From Diploptera punctata (Eukaryota; Arthropoda; Insecta; Blattodea; Blaberidae), in the NCBI GenBank assembly GCA_030220185.1, contig JASPKZ010001598.1:2376501-2440500 (forward strand): a stretch of 64,000 bases of DNA, written 5' to 3'. Of the stretch, positions 54,830-63,975 are shown one piece after another. Position 1 is the stretch's first letter; every line of letters starts with the position of its first letter. A model generated the notes under the pieces. The model did no database searches, had not been told where the DNA came from, and worked only from the letters and a program-made list of their open reading frames with translations. A program made the translations under genes and the position numbers.

Positions 54830-55651
54830 TTACTTACTTACTCACTGGCACTATCGAACCCGTAGGTTCATGGCCGCGCGGACATAAGCTCTCCATACAT
54901 CCCTATCCTGAGCTAATGCTTTCCAATCATTTCCTGTATAATCTACTTCCCTCAAATCATAGTTAATGTTGTTCTCCCACCTCATTCTTGGTCTACCAAC
55001 TGGGCGTTTTCCTTCTGGCTTTCCTACAAGAAGTTTCCATGCACGTCTTTCATTCCCCATACGCGCAACATGTCCTGCCCATCGCAGTCTACGGGACTTA
55101 ACTGTTCTTATTATATGTATCTGGCTTCCTATAAAGACCATGTAGTTCATTGTTATGAAGTCTTCTCCATTCACCTGTCTGTTCATCTCTCTTTGGTCCA
55201 AACATTTTCCTAAGAACTTTATTCTCAAATACTCGTAATCTCCTTTCCTCCCTTAAAGTAGAGTCCATGTTTCGCAGCCATATAATATAACTGGTAGAAT
55301 AATAGTTTTATATATTTTCAGCTTAACGTTTTTTGAAAGGAGTTGGGACATCAAAAGTCTCTGCAATGCATAATAGCATGCATTTCCAGAATTGAGCCTA
55401 TGTTTAATTTCTTTGTGCATCTCATTCCTATTTGTGATTATTGTTCCTAGGTATTTGAATTCAGCCAATTCCTCAAAATTTCCCTCATTTGTCATTAGCT
55501 GTCCATTTCCATTATATAATGTATTTCTACGTGTGACCATATATTTAGTTTTACTGATATTTACTTCCAGTCCTAATTTCTTAGTGTTACTCAATAGTGT
55601 GTGCGTGTTGGCCTTTAGTATCTCCTCGCTATCGGCCAGTAGTACCACATC
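54830..55651 (-). mobile_element. LINE-A, best-preserved copy, with 16-bp target duplication
   Basis: 'acgacaatgacaatac' at 54814-54829 is repeated at 55652-55667. The minus strand is open from VVLLADSEEILKANTHTLL (just after the truncated catalytic box) through ELAEFKYLGTIITNRNEMHK, LKIYKTIILPVILYGCETW. After one frameshift near 55255 it gives HNNELHGLYRKPD-like residues, RTVKSRRLRWAGHVARMGNE, GKRPVGRPRMRWENN, DRDVWRAYVRAAMNLRVR and the stop. The 3' tail is (gtaa)n. A 212-codon frame crossing its 5' junction is a chimera with the host transposon. Confidence 0.9.
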
Positions 55652-55685
55652 ACGACAATGACAATACCACTGGAAAATACCCAAT

Positions 55686-56054
55686 GTGTATGGTGGCATG
55701 CTGGTGTCTGGTAAATCACCAGTAACTGTTCCGCGAAATTTCCTCTGGCAATATGGGAGAGATCCTCCATCCAAATCATCCATAATTAGATGGGCCGAGA
55801 AATTTCTAGCGTCTGGCAATGTAATAGACTTGCCACGGAGTGGACGACCAGGTCTGACAATGTGCAACTTGCATTTCAACTCAGACCTCAAAAGTCGGTT
55901 CGTCGTGCTTCACGGGAACTGCATTTACCAAAAATCAACCATTCATAAAGTCCTCCATAAGCGGCTACATAATCAGATCTATAAAGTGCAAATTATGCAA
56001 GCGTCACTGCCAAGACTTTCCCTCGGCGTGCGGAATTTGCTGATTCCATGCTGA
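55686..56054 (+). pseudogene. Mariner-like (DUF4817-type) transposase, N-terminal HTH portion
   Basis: Contains NFLWQYGRDPPSKSSIIRWA, EKFLASGNVIDLPRSGRPGL, then STIHKVLHKRLHNQIYKVQ. It matches the pattern 'FRxxYGxDPPSxxSIxRWxxxFxxTGxVxxxxRSGRP' and 'STVHxVLxKRLxxxPYKxQ' of transposase-like N-terminal domains common in arthropods. It would bind terminal repeats. The DDE catalytic domain is missing, as sequence after 56054 is unrelated. The beginning of the frame (around 55668-55730) is shared, inverted, with 57300-57402. Confidence 0.8.
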
Positions 56055-56321
56055 ACGCAACTGACGAAGACAATGAATATTATTGTCTCACTCTGACGGT
56101 TAACAGTTTATACAAAAGCGGGATGCCGCGCGGCAATGCATGACATGCGTTGTTGTTACGTTTTTCTTAGCGGTATGGGTCTATATTATGCAATGACAGA
56201 AGACATTGCTTATATTTATGTTATTATTTAATTTTTATGTTAATATTTGGTATTGTTTAACTTTCAAAATTAAAATTATATATGTATTTATTTATTAAAT
56301 AATTTAAATTCTATATTTTCA

Positions 56322-56825
56322 AAAAACGTTAAACTGAAAATATATAAAACTATTATTCTACCAGTTATATTATATGGATGCGAAACATGGACTCTTACTT
56401 TAAGGGAGGAAAGGAGATTAAAAGTATTTGAGAATAAAGTACTTAGGAAAATTTTTGGACCAAAGAGAGATGAAGAGACAGGTGAATGGAGAAGACTACA
56501 TAACAATGAACTACATGGTCTTTATAGGAAGCCAGATATAATAAGAACAGTTAAGTCTCGTAGACTGCGATGGGCAGGACATGTTGCACGTATGAGGAAT
56601 GAAAGACTTGCATGGAAGCTTCTTGTAGGAAAGCCATAGGGAAGACGCCCAGTTGGTAGACCAAGAATGAGGTGGGAAAATAACATTAACTATGATTTGA
56701 GGGAAGTAGATTATACAGGGAATGATTGGAAAGCATTAGCTCTGGATAGGGATGTATGGAGAGCGTATGTCCGTGCGGCCATGAACCTACGGGTTCGATA
56801 GTGCCAGTGAGTAAGTAAGTAAGTA
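56322..56825 (+). mobile_element. LINE-A 3' portion, little diverged
   Basis: From 'gttaaactgaaaatatataa' through YGCETWTLTLREERRLKVFE-like and GRPRMRWENNINYDLREVDY residues to 'gtgccagtgagtaagtaagt'. One stop ('agccatagggaag') and no upstream RT. It lies inside the mariner-like dimer. Confidence 0.85.
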
Positions 56826-57054
56826 TATTATATAGCTTGTAGGTATACATAAATTTAATATTCATACAACATCATGCTGAAAATAATAACAATAATATTA
56901 TTATTACTATTATTATTTTTATTGTTAATTGTTCGATCTGAAATATTTTTCCATGGCCGCCACATGCTGAAATCTCTTATATATTAAACTACTATGTAGA
57001 TATTGTATTATTATTCGAGCTATATATCACAATAAATTACTGATAATCATAATA

Positions 57055-57402
57055 TTAATTACGGCATCCAATTTTATAACTGAATCGACTGCTCCAAGTT
57101 CTGAGTTTTAATTGAAACTGAGGGAAGAACAGCAATGTGGCAACATTGTGGTAGTCGCGGCAGTCAAGATCCTTGTATTTTAATAACATACAACAGCTGC
57201 GGGGAAACAAAGCGACCCGCTTGTTAAGCATCATAGTGAGGCGATAATACCTGCAGAGGGTGATGTTCTCTGATGAAATGAATTTATTTGTGTCTAGACA
57301 TGTTAACCGCCATAATATTCGGATATGAGGGTACTGGTGATTTACCAGACTCAACATACCACCTACACATTGGGCCTTTTCATGTGGTGTCAACAGTGTC
57401 AT
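57055..57402 (-). pseudogene. Second, inverted copy of the mariner-like transposase N-terminus
   Basis: Begins MTLLTPHEKAQCVGGMLSLV, parallel to the left copy's start region ('cccaatgtgta' and 'ctggtaaatcaccagta' are shared DNA). After NHQYPHI it diverges and runs into a MITE-like segment, so the later residues are not transposase. Confidence 0.6.
57135..57256. mobile_element. MITE fragment related to 13093-13254
   Basis: Shares 'gctgcggggaaacaa' and the terminal 'catcatagtgaggcgataa' with the right half of the 13093 MITE. The left end was not found. Confidence 0.6.
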
Positions 57403-57477
57403 TTAAATCACAATCTGCAACAAATGTAAACAAAACTTTGAGAGACGTAAAATACGTTGCAAAAAAAAACCGCATGT

Positions 57478-57785
57478 AACTAATTCATTGGCACTATCGA
57501 ACACGTAGGTTCATGGCCGCGCGGGCATAAGCTCTCCATATATCCCTATCCTGAGCCAATGTTTTCCAATCATCCCCTGTATAATCTACTTCCCTCAAAT
57601 CATAGTTAATGTTATTCTCCCACCTCATTTTTGATCTACCAACTGGGCGTTTTCCCTCTGGTTTTCCTACAAGAAGCTTCCATGCACGTCTTTCATTCCC
57701 CATTCGTGCCGAATGTCCTGCCCAACGCAATCTACGAGACTTAACTGTTATCATTATATCTGGCTTCCTATAAAGACCCTAACAT
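57478..57785 (-). mobile_element. LINE-A 3' end
   Basis: Minus frame 57754-57494 is open: MITVKSRRLRWAGHSARMGN, GKRPVGRSKMRWENNINYDL, GDDWKTLAQDRDIWRAYAR, MNLRVR, stop. It is inserted with SINE-G between two 'gcatg' motifs in the right arm of the mariner-like dimer. Confidence 0.85.
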
Positions 57786-57794
57786 TCCATGTTC

Positions 57795-58105
57795 CTAGGA
57801 ACAAGTCTCTATGTTTAAGCCTTTGGCATGGGTTCGCTGAAGTAGTCCCCGCCCTGAGAACCGAATGGGGGACTATTTGACCTCCGGAAAATTTTACCCC
57901 TGTTGAACCAATGTCCGCGTTTCTTGACGGTTGTATTTTTACGGTGAAAGATCAACATTCTTTCGACTAAGGTACTTTTTTTCGTCTGGCTTTTCACCTT
58001 CGACCAGTCCGGCATGGGTAACCCTATCGGCAGCAATGCTACCGTCGGCATAGCTCGCGGGATCATTTAAGCACGCAAGCCACTCCGCCACGACAATGTA
58101 AAGAT
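57795..58105 (-). mobile_element. SINE-G
   Basis: Matches 10050-10350 over its whole length; minus-strand start 'gtcgtggcggagtggcttgc'. As at 10 kb it adjoins a LINE-A end, but there in the opposite relative orientation. Confidence 0.7.
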
Positions 58106-58352
58106 GCCATGGAGGGAAGAAACAGCATGTCTCTATCTTAAATAGTTTACGAGCTAAGTTACATTGTTTTGGTAGCAGGACTTAATGTGGACACCCTGTA
58201 TTATCTCCTCCCTTAAAGTAAGAGTCCATGTTTCGCTTCTATAAGTTATAATATAACAGTAAGAATAACAGTTTTATATGTTTTCACTTTGACATTTTCT
58301 TGAGAGAAGTTGGGATGACAAGAGTCCTTGTAAATGCATAATAGCACGCGGC

Positions 58353-58960
58353 ATCAAAATATAGAAATCAAAATTAGGTTGAGTGGTCTAGATGCAAATG
58401 TGCTAGGAAAGTGTTTGGGCCAGACGTTCTGGGAAATCCCTGTGTAAACAGTAAATTTGTTTAATGAATGTGTGTGCGTACATTAATACAAATCTCTCGC
58501 CACTGTCACACTTGGTGGCTATGGTCAATTTGTTAAAACAAAACACTACTTGGGAACTCCGATGTCGTGCGTCAAACGTGACGTAAACAGTTGTGACGCC
58601 AGTTTTATCCTGGCCACAAGTTTTGGATCCAGTAACACTTTATTGCTCAACGTAACAATGCGGCGATAAATATAACTGTTCATTTTGTCAACTCAACTCT
58701 GGAATGCATACCGGATCTACGTGAATCCCATCATCAAATTCTTTTGTTTACTCTTACTGAAATTAATTCCTCAGGCAATCACATCTTCGCGTATTCTCTC
58801 CTTTAACTGAGACTTTATACGTATTAGATGTATTTACATTTATTTCTAGAGAATTCTATAAAATTGATCTCTAGGGTTCACATGAATCACATATAATGCC
58901 CGAAAATAGTGCCGACTAAAGTAATTTTGTACTATATTGTTGACCAGTCTTTGTTGTACA
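58353..58960. other. Unassigned stretch
   Basis: Nothing recognised. Confidence 0.35.
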
Positions 58961-58964
58961 TATA

Positions 58965-59603
58965 CAGTGAAACCTGTCTTAGCCGGAACCTTTATAAGAT
59001 GGAAACCTGTAGAGATGGGGAAAAAAAATCTCCAGAACGGTACGATTTCAAATGTAAAATCGTCCTGTATAAGCCGGAAATTTTCATAACGCGGAAACGG
59101 AATGGTGTTTAAAGAACCAATAGTAATTTTTTACCTCAGTAAGACGGAAAATTATTCTAATTATAGTATTAATGACCACACGTGAAAATTCTGCATATGA
59201 CGCTACTGCATTACATCGTTTTACCTTCTTGTGTTGCCATTCTATTGCGGGGATATCCTCGCTTATGTGTGACAGCGGATAATCCCTCGCTTTTCCTTGC
59301 CTGCTTACGTAACCTGCGAGGGAGTTGGGAAACTCTTCAGTCCTCCTGTAGTTGAGTTCCTTCTCGTTTTTGTGTAATAAAGTTGTTTTGTATTGCCGTG
59401 CAAACTGTGCTGTGTTAACATACATTATTTTGTCTACATTTCAGTTCAATACGTTATGTCTTTAAAGCGTGCATGTAAAACCCTTACACTGCGTGAGAAA
59501 ATTCAAACTTGTAATTTGGGAACCCTTTATATGAAGGAAAACTGCCAAGGCGGACATATATTTAAGGGACTGTCATGTTCCTTCACAGAGAGCTTTTACT
59601 GTA

Positions 59604-59605
<2 letters not shown>
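58965..59605 (+). mobile_element. pogo/Tigger element, left end and transposase N-terminus
   Basis: Terminal 'cagtgaaacctgtcttagcc' after a TA (58963-58964) fits Tigger ends. Internal repeats of 'gccggaa', 'gatggaaacc', 'gcggaaacgg' continue to ~59150. At 59456 a frame begins MSLKRACKTLTLREKIQTC, resembling the first HTH of pogo transposases ('KRKxLTLxEKxxII'), but it degenerates after ~15 residues. The remainder is deleted before the (AT)n run at 59609. Confidence 0.6.

Positions 59606-59608
<3 letters not shown>

Positions 59609-59646
<38 letters not shown>
59609..59646. repeat. (AT)n microsatellite
   Basis: ~19 uninterrupted AT units. Confidence 0.95.
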
Positions 59647-59650
<4 letters not shown>

Positions 59651-59743
59651 GAAAGCCTTATAATAATAATATTTTGTAAATACATTCACTGTTTCTCACA
59701 TTTAATAAGTAATACCGCCCTAAAAGATGTTCAGTAGAATTTG

Positions 59744-59870
59744 TTTAAAAGGTGGAATTGGAAAGTACTCGAACATCCACCAAATTCACCAGACACGAGC
59801 CCTAGAGACTGTAACTTATTCTCAAAGATCAAAGAACTTCTATGAGGCATTCGATTTCAATCAATAGTTT
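59744..59870 (+). pseudogene. Mariner transposase C-terminal fragment
   Basis: Reads RWNWKVLEHPPNSPDTSPRD then CNLFSKIKELL, a stop, GIRF. It matches the third catalytic block of mariner transposases (LxHPPYSPDLxPxDYHLF), with the third aspartate in PRD kept. Only this block survives. Confidence 0.7.
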
Positions 59871-60124
59871 ATATCCAGAAAGCAAGACATTCCATACCCC
59901 GAACGACGAATGTGTATGTGTGAATTGTGCGGGCAGAGATGCAACCGATATCATATCACTGAGTGCCGTGAAAGAACAAAATCGATCTCCGATTATAGCA
60001 TAGAATAATACCCATTCGGGTGAACCTTTCATCTTTATATCCAGAAAGCTTTGATCGATCAGTGAAATAGATAGGCTATTCAGTAATTGTGCTGCAGATG
60101 GAGTACCCCGCTTTCCAAGGATTT

Positions 60125-60630
60125 TTCAAACATAGCTGTTTACGTTAAATATATAAATATTTTAAAATACCGGAAACTATATTTAAATAATTACTTTTGA
60201 GTAAACAAGTAAAGTACAGTGATCCCACAACAGGCCTCATGAGGCCCTTGGGGTAGTAGGAGGTTAAGGCTCCCACTTTTACTAGACAATCGGCACTTTA
60301 TGTCAGCCGGGTTGTCAGCCCTGCGTGACGGCCGCCTTTACCCCCAGAACAAGCGTCTGGTACTCATTTCAGTTAGAGGCTGAGTCGACCCCAGGGCCAT
60401 AGTGCCGCCAGAGGGTTTTGGGTCAGTTTAAAAATACTGACCCCAACGGGACTTGAACCCTCGACCCTCCGGCTTGTAGCTCAGTGCCTTAACCACTACG
60501 CTACGGCATGCCCCCCTTTTGAGTAAACAGCTTAATTTTATTCGTTAAATAGCCCTAACAAATGCCACTCTTGAATTCCAAATCTTCTAGATAAATTGGA
60601 AATCAATCGTAGCATTACTTATGATAACAA
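60125..60630 (-). repeat. Repeat H (5' portion), split by SINE-C
   Basis: 'gccgtttac/gtaaac', 'ttttaaaatac', 'cagcttaattttattcgtta' and 'aacaaatgccactcttgaat' match H on the minus strand. The break at 60207/60517 is SINE-C. Confidence 0.75.
60208..60516 (-). mobile_element. SINE-C with 13-bp target duplication
   Basis: 'ttttgagtaaaca' at 60195-60207 is repeated exactly at 60517-60529. Sequence is almost identical to 26703-27007, so both insertions are young. Confidence 0.95.
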
Positions 60631-60891
60631 ATGACGCACACAACAATAGGAAAACAAAGTATACTGGATATATCTAACGATCCTAGACGTGAAATGAAAG
60701 ATGTTAAAACGCCTGTAAACAAAAATGAGTTAATTGACAATATAAAGAACACTGATTTGCCTAATAACTTAATATTAGTTTCTTTTGATGTAAAGAATCT
60801 GTTTCGCAGTATACGTACTATTGATGTAATAGAGATTATAATAGAATGTTACTAACTAATAAAGTGACTGGTTTTGTAGTTGAAGAAATAT

Positions 60892-60946
60892 CTATTAGTG
60901 AAGACGGAACAGGCAACTCTTGCCTAAACCAGGAAGTGAAGAAGAA
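60892..60946 (+). mobile_element. 55-bp LINE-B tail insertion inside the Penelope-like element
   Basis: 'ggaacaggcaactcttgcct' plus 'ggaagtgaagaagaagaa' is the LINE-B 3' terminus. 'gaagaaatat' at 60882-60891 and 60947-60956 is the putative 10-bp target duplication. The flanking Penelope coding sequence is nearly continuous without it. Confidence 0.7.
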
Positions 60947-62120
60947 GAAGAAATATTGCACTCTTAAAACATGCTTACATCAAAATTATTTTGAATTTAA
61001 TAACAAATTGTACATAGCTAAAGATGGTTTGATTATGGGTGATCCGTTGAGCCCTCTTTTGGCAGAGATTTTTATGGATGACTTAGAACAAACCATACAT
61101 AAGAATGTATTAGCTAGAAATGCCCATTTTGGTATCGTTATGTAGATGATGTCATAGCAGGCTTCACAGGAACCAAAAGGCAATTGAATTCCTTTTTAAA
61201 TTTTATTAATAACATTCACAAAAGTATTAATTTCACAATGGAATTAGAAACATATGATAGTATAAATTTCTTGAATTTATCAATAAAACACATTGATAAT
61301 AAGTTTGAGTTTGGTATCTTTCACAAACCATCTCATACTGATACCACTATCCATAGTTCTTCTCTTCACCCATATACTCATAAGATGGCAGCCTTTTAAT
61401 AGTTACATTCATAGACTTTTAAATATCCCTCTTTCACCCTTGGAATATAATAATGAATTGAATATTATTAAACAATTAGCTATTAATAATAACTACGACC
61501 CTAAAATTATAGAATATTTAATTAAGAAAATTCATTACAAAAAAGTAATTAACAAAGTTTTTCCTTTACCCAAATAAAATATAAAAAAATATGTCGTAAT
61601 GTCATACATAGGCCCACTTTCAAATGAAATATCTGAATACTTTAAAAAGTTGAACATTAATGTGGCATTTAAAACTAATAAAACATTATAAAATATAATA
61701 AAAAACCAATAAAACCAAAAAAATAAAAATTATCAGGTGTATATAAATTGAAGTGTTGGCACATGTGACAATGTCTATATAGGACAAACTGGTAGACCTT
61801 TTATCTCTCGGATAAAGGAACACATGAGAGCATATAACAGAAATATAGAATATTCAAAATATGCTAACCATCTATTCCAATTTAATTATTGTTTCGATCC
61901 AAATTTTGAAATTTTTACATGTTTGTGATAAGGGTAAGAAGTTGGACCTTTTGGAGGCTGTAGAAATAAATAAATTGAAAAGTAGTAATAAACTGTTAAA
62001 TTCTCAACTTGATTTGAATGAATCGCCTTTGTTAAATTAAAAAAAATAAATAAATTATTGTATTGTTGCGTAGATCAGTTGATATGTACTATAATAACAT
62101 AATTCATAATTTGTTTACAT

Positions 62121-62165
62121 GTCTGGAAGAAGGTACAGTGTACCGAAACAGCTGTCACTAAATAT
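62121..62165 (+). ncRNA. Hammerhead-ribozyme-like motif at the Penelope-like 3' end
   Basis: CTGGAAGA (62123-62130), a 5-bp stem GGTAC/GTACC (62132-62136, 62140-62144), GAAAC (62145-62149) and GCTGTC follow in hammerhead order. Penelope-like elements are known to carry hammerhead ribozymes. The first core box has one extra G, so activity is doubtful. Confidence 0.5.
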
Positions 62166-62174
62166 ATCTTAATA

Positions 62175-62690
62175 AATATGGAAATCAAATAAAACTAAAA
62201 ATGAAATAATATAAATTTGTTTCCAGTTAATTGACGAACCAGACAGAACTTGAGGTTTAAAAATAAGTTATTTGGAAGACCTATAAACTAGATCAATAAA
62301 CTATTGTTAACAGGAATTTGGCAAGAGACGAGGTTTTATTGCCACGTGTCGCATTTTTTTTATTCCAGGAAGTGATTTCTTACAATTTGCGAGGGCAGAT
62401 TTGTTTATACTGTGAAAACAATACACTATTTGCAATGTAAATTGTTCTTACAACATTTTATATGCTTCATGTACAAAGATATTACACTTGAATCTGAAAT
62501 TTAACCTCAAGGCTTATGTAACAACTTTAAAAGTAAAATTAACAAGAAATTTCCACCAGATCCTGCCGTAACCGATCTTTTATCTAAGTTACTAGATTCT
62601 TATCCAAACAACAAAAGAAAATAATGGTAAAGTTTTCACAAACCTTGTTATCATAGTCTACTAAAGAGTTAAAAATCAACCTTCTCTACA
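62175..62690. other. Unassigned stretch
   Basis: Nothing recognised before repeat L. Confidence 0.35.
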
Positions 62691-62692
62691 GG

Positions 62693-63315
62693 GTGCTCTA
62701 AAATTCCCTTTAAAAACTTCTAGGACTTGTAGAGGGGACTGGGTTGATAACACTGGTCAACATGATTTTTGTCTCATGAGTACCAATAGTTGTACTTCAT
62801 GCAATTTTTTTATCGTGCTTTCAAATATGTATTCGGAATTTCTCCATCGCCCACAGTTTTTTTATTTCAATTTCAATTAATGGATTTAAATAACTATTTT
62901 TTTAATAAACCTTGATTTCTTCCCGGAAAATCTTGGCGCAGTGAGTGATGAGCACGGGGAACACTTTCATCAGGAGATTTCAGCTATGGAAAAGAGATAT
63001 CAAGGCAAATGGAATCCTAATATGCTGGCCGATTATTTTTGGACCATCAAGAGGGATGCTCCACAGGCGAAATATAGCAGAAAATAGTCATTTCTTACTT
63101 TCTAGGTGAGTCCGAATGTTCGAATATTGTGTAGTTACGAATGTAGAAAATATTTAAGTGTTTGAAATTATAATAAATTCCTGTGTCTCGGAAATCTTGC
63201 GTAATGGAGAAAAACCGATATCACATTTGAATTCAGGAAAAAAAATACTATCAGAATCACACATTTTTCTTTCTGAGACAAAGAAAAAGTTTATTTTTTG
63301 TTGCTCAATGTAATA
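62693..63315 (+). mobile_element. Repeat L, copy 2
   Basis: Starts near 'gggtgctctaaaattccct', then matches 18540-19093 inverted, ending 'ttttttgttgctcaatgta'. It holds the more complete C-terminal coding segment (62911-63087). Confidence 0.65.
62911..63087 (+). pseudogene. C-terminal fragment of an uncharacterised mobile-element-associated protein
   Basis: 58 codons open to a TAG: LDFFPENLGAVSDEHGEHFH, then QEISAMEKRYQGKWNPNML, ADYFWTIKRDAPQAKYSRK. From memory an SDEHGExFHQDI...MEKRYQGKW...MLADYCW...KRD sequence ends a family of uncharacterised arthropod proteins. I cannot name a function. The upstream part of the protein is absent, as AT-rich non-coding sequence precedes it. There is no start codon, so it is a relic or a terminal exon. 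Confidence 0.6.
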
Positions 63316-63650
63316 TTCAGAATTGGAAATCATGTGCGGAAACTTACCGTTTTCGTGCTACAGCCGTTTGAAAATAAGCTTTGCCTGAACGTACGTCACG
63401 TGTCTCAACAAGTAATAGCTTCGTGATTCGTCTAAATCGAAAATTTCCCTATCGAGTATTCCAAGACTTGGTGTTTTTTTTTTCAAAAAATGTCAAAATG
63501 TTTCGAAATTTTGAAAACTGCAAAAATTGATTGTGGAGGGTGTATCCGGGATTATTAATGGAAGTTATGATTCAGTTTCCATTTTGTTTCTTTGGTTATT
63601 AATGAGCTGAATTGTAAAACAAGTGATGTACTGTGTCACGCCTCATAATA
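63316..63650. other. Unassigned stretch
   Basis: Nothing recognised. Confidence 0.35.
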
Positions 63651-63653
63651 AAT

Positions 63654-63975
63654 TACTTGGAAAAATCCAAGCAGCAAGTCCTCCGGGAGTGACTTTAAGC
63701 TGTGGGTCCCGAGTCTGAAGATTTTCAGGCCGTAAAAAAATCCTTAAACCTGAATAAAAAGGCTTCTAAGCAAAATTTACCGAATTTTCCGGTCCTATTA
63801 CTACCTTGGTTTCCTAGATGTCGTTATGAGGCGGAACGCTGACAACGGACAAATGAAAAATGGCATCTATACGAAAAAAGTGTAACTAAATTAGTATGGT
63901 TCACATACTTCCCTGTAGGGAGAGAGCGCCTAAATCTCTGTTAAGGGAAACATGGGCTTACAAGAAGAAGTAAAA
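63654..63975 (+). mobile_element. SINE-B, 5'-truncated
   Basis: Begins in the body at 'ggaaaaatccaagcagcaag' and runs to 'gggaaacatgggcttacaag'. The tRNA-like head is missing. Confidence 0.85.

Larger units (their letters stand above)
54677..58198. mobile_element. Mariner-like inverted-dimer transposon (two 5' ends), 3.5 kb with nested insertions
   Basis: Ends 'cagggtgtc' (54677) and 'gacaccctg' (to 58198) are flanked by TA (54675-54676, 58199-58200). The homology is long: after removing nested LINE-A copies, 54677-54829 plus 55668-55730 is the inverted copy of 58112-58198 plus 57310-57475. It includes 'ctaccaaaacaat', 'cgtaaactatttaagataga' and 'gttgcagattgtgatttaaa'. Each half then begins a transposase N-terminus, plus strand on the left and minus strand on the right. 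Confidence 0.8.
53511..58352 (-). mobile_element. LINE-A host copy broken by LINE-D and by a mariner-like inverted dimer
   Basis: Segments 53511-53760, 54585-54676 and 58199-58352 are consecutive parts of one LINE-A copy (minus). The first break is LINE-D with 'ctctttcct' repeated at both sides. The second is the 3.5-kb mariner-like element with TA at both sides. The break falls in 'actcgta^atctcct' of the LINE-A sequence. Confidence 0.7.
60641..62170 (+). pseudogene. Penelope-like element (RT plus GIY-YIG), decayed
   Basis: Segments in order: LVSFDVKNLFRSIRTIDVIE (RT motif A, 60778 on), LLKTCLHQNYFEFNNKLYI, KDGLIMGDPLSPLLAEIFMD (motif B), RYVDDVIAGF (YVDD catalytic box near 61131), LNLSIKHIDNKFEFGIFHK, PLSPLEYNNELNIIKQLA. 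Then CDNVYIGQTGRPFISRIKEH near 61763 (GIY-YIG endonuclease) and DLLEAVEINKL. The element encodes an RT that primes at cleaved DNA ends and a GIY-YIG nuclease. At least five frame breaks and stops inactivate it. A 55-bp LINE tail interrupts it at 60892-60946. Confidence 0.85.

Noticed and set aside
55253..55891. 212-codon minus-strand frame, the longest in the window
   Set aside because: It is a chimera: the first third reads the mariner-like transposon antisense, the rest is LINE-A RT. The 16-bp target duplication at 55652-55667 marks the junction.
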